A stretch of DNA of 64,000 nucleotides from Bacillus sp. (in: firmicutes) (GTDB lineage Bacteria > Bacillota > Bacilli > Bacillales > Bacillaceae_J): NCBI GenBank assembly GCA_012842745.1, contig DUSF01000057.1, positions 1-64,000 on the forward strand, given 5' to 3'. The translations under genes were made by a program, and so were the position numbers. Shown here in pieces: positions 62,835 to 64,000 of the stretch (the first letter of the stretch is position 1; the number at the start of each line of letters is the position of its first letter). The notes beneath the pieces were generated by a model. It was not told the DNA's origin and ran no database searches. It worked only from the letters and a program-made list of their open reading frames with translations.

Positions 62835-64000
62835 ATGCTTGACATGAAATTTTTACGAGAAAATTTTGCAGAAATTAAACAAAAACTGCAATGCCGTGGC
62901 GAGGATTTAGGAGATTTTGACCGTTTTGGCGAATTGGATGCTAAACGTCGTGAGCTTATTGCTGAAGGTGAAGAACTTAAAAGCAAGCGTAATGAAGTTT
63001 CAAAACAAGTTTCCGTTTTAAAACGAGAAAAGCAGGATGCTGACCATCTTATCGTTGAAATGCGTGAAGTTGGTGACCGTATTAAAGTGATTGACGATGA
63101 GCTTCGCATTGTGGAAGAAGATTTACAGCAATTATTATTATCTATTCCAAATGTTCCACATGAAACAGTGCCTGTTGGTGAGTCTGAAGATGATAATGTT
63201 GTTGTCCGCAAATGGGGCGAAATTCGAGAATTTACCTTTGAAGCGAAGCCGCATTGGGATGTAGCTGATGAGCTTGGCATTTTAGATTTTGAAAGAGCCG
63301 GCAAGGTAACTGGCAGCAGATTTGTATTTTACAAAGGCTTAGGTGCACGACTAGAACGTGCTTTGATTAATTTTATGATGGATTACCATTCTGATAACTA
63401 CGGTTATGAGGAAGTTATACCTCCTTATATTGTGAATAGAGATAGTATGACTGGAACCGGCCAGCTTCCTAAATTTGAAGAGGATGCCTTTAAAATTGAT
63501 GGCGAAGATTATTTTTTAATCCCAACGGCAGAAGTGCCAGTGACGAATATGCATCGTGATGAAATTTTAGATGGTGCGAATCTTCCGCTTGCATATTGCG
63601 GCTATAGTGCTTGTTTCCGTTCTGAGGCGGGGTCAGCAGGCCGTGATACACGCGGGTTAATTCGCCAGCATCAATTTAATAAAGTGGAGCTTGTCCGCTT
63701 TGTAAAGCCTGAGGATTCTTATGATGAATTGGAAAAACTAACAGGTCATGCTGAAAAAATTCTGCAGCTATTAGGACTACCATACCGTGTCATGAGTATG
63801 TGTACAGCTGACCTTGGTTTTACAGCGGCGAAAAAATATGATATTGAAGTATGGCTGCCAAGTTATGACACATATCGGGAAATTTCTTCATGCAGTAATT
63901 TTGAAGCATTCCAGGCTAGACGAGCAAATATCCGCTTTCGCCGTGAGCCAGGAGCGAAGCCTGAACATGTGCATACACTAAATGGCTCTGGTTTAGCAAT
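62835..64000 (+). CDS. serS: Seryl-tRNA synthetase (3' end outside window)
   Basis: The first 388 residues of a class II synthetase that charges tRNA-Ser. The long N-terminal antiparallel coiled coil (about 27-100, rich in Glu, Lys and Arg) that holds the tRNA variable arm is present. Motif 1 region [13 protein letters not shown], motif 2 [16 protein letters not shown] and the start of motif 3 (TLNGSGLA) follow. The gene runs off the right edge, about 35 residues short of the usual length. AGGAGG precedes ATG 62835. A near-perfect parS site lies inside at 63152-63167. Confidence 0.97.
   Translation, partial: MLDMKFLRENFAEIKQKLQCRGEDLGDFDRFGELDAKRRELIAEGEELKSKRNEVSKQVSVLKREKQDADHLIVEMREVGDRIKVIDDELRIVEEDLQQLLLSIPNVPHETVPVGESEDDNVVVRKWGEIREFTFEAKPHWDVADELGILDFERAGKVTGSRFVFYKGLGARLERALINFMMDYHSDNYGYEEVIPPYIVNRDSMTGTGQLPKFEEDAFKIDGEDYFLIPTAEVPVTNMHRDEILDGANLPLAYCGYSACFRSEAGSAGRDTRGLIRQHQFNKVELVRFVKPEDSYDELEKLTGHAEKILQLLGLPYRVMSMCTADLGFTAAKKYDIEVWLPSYDTYREISSCSNFEAFQARRANIRFRREPGAKPEHVHTLNGSGLA
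63152..63167. other. Near-consensus parS site (in serS)
   Basis: TGTTCCACATGAAACA differs at one base from TGTTCCACGTGAAACA, a form found in B. subtilis. It lies on the right arm, 15 kb from the dnaA-dnaN unwinding tract. Confidence 0.6.

Overview
The window is a chromosomal segment spanning the replication origin of a low-GC, endospore-forming member of the Bacillaceae. The evidence is the gene order around oriC, with rpmH, rnpA, spoIIIJ, jag, mnmE, mnmG, rsmG, noc, soj and spo0J on one side and dnaA, dnaN, yaaA, recF, remB, gyrB and gyrA on the other. The walRKHIJ operon, spore-associated genes (spo0J/soj, spoIIIJ, yyaC) and T-box leaders point the same way. Genes left of oriC are nearly all on the minus strand and genes right of it on the plus strand, so transcription runs with replication on both arms. 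No rRNA or tRNA genes were seen, although in B. subtilis an rRNA operon follows gyrA.

Region 1-14 kb is the accessory part. It holds the end of a LURP-one family gene, a GNAT acetyltransferase and a four-gene SMC-type defence locus in the order jetD-jetA-jetB-jetC, which is a Wadjet-like plasmid-restriction system. After it come a decayed IS4-family transposase, an isolated leuA behind a leucine T-box leader, and a 2-kb decayed island at the 3' end of rlmH. That island is bounded by a 14-bp perfect direct repeat which restores the RlmH C-terminus at both ends. It carries a RhuM-family gene, two small unknown ORFs, a 5'-truncated XRE regulator and the C-terminal remnant of a large serine recombinase. 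It therefore resembles a degenerate SCC-like insertion.

Region 14-34 kb is conserved core: rlmH, a CxxH/CxxC small protein, htrA, walJ-walI-walH-walK-walR, an M23/LysM/G5 peptidase, purA (with a PurR operator), dnaC, rplI, gdpP, yybS, rpsR-ssb-rpsF, ychF, yyzM and a YkvI-like membrane protein. Region 34-46 kb has yyaC, a DUF554 gene, a cysteine desulfurase-like gene, spo0J/soj, noc, rsmG, mnmG, mnmE, jag, spoIIIJ, rnpA and rpmH. Region 46-64 kb has bipartite oriC, dnaA through gyrA, a degenerate HD-GYP protein, yaaC, guaB, dacA, pdxST and serS (cut by the window end) behind a serine T-box.

Sequence-level signals include three perfect 16-bp parS sites (in walK, in spo0J and between noc and rsmG) and two degenerate ones (in yaaC and serS). 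DnaA boxes flank dnaA, and a DnaA-trio/AT-rich unwinding tract lies between dnaA and dnaN. Two further DnaA-box clusters lie away from oriC, at rlmH/yyzF and upstream of mnmE. A dispersed repeat of about 155 bp occurs in two full copies and two apparent fragments. All names rest on reading the sequence; no database search was run.
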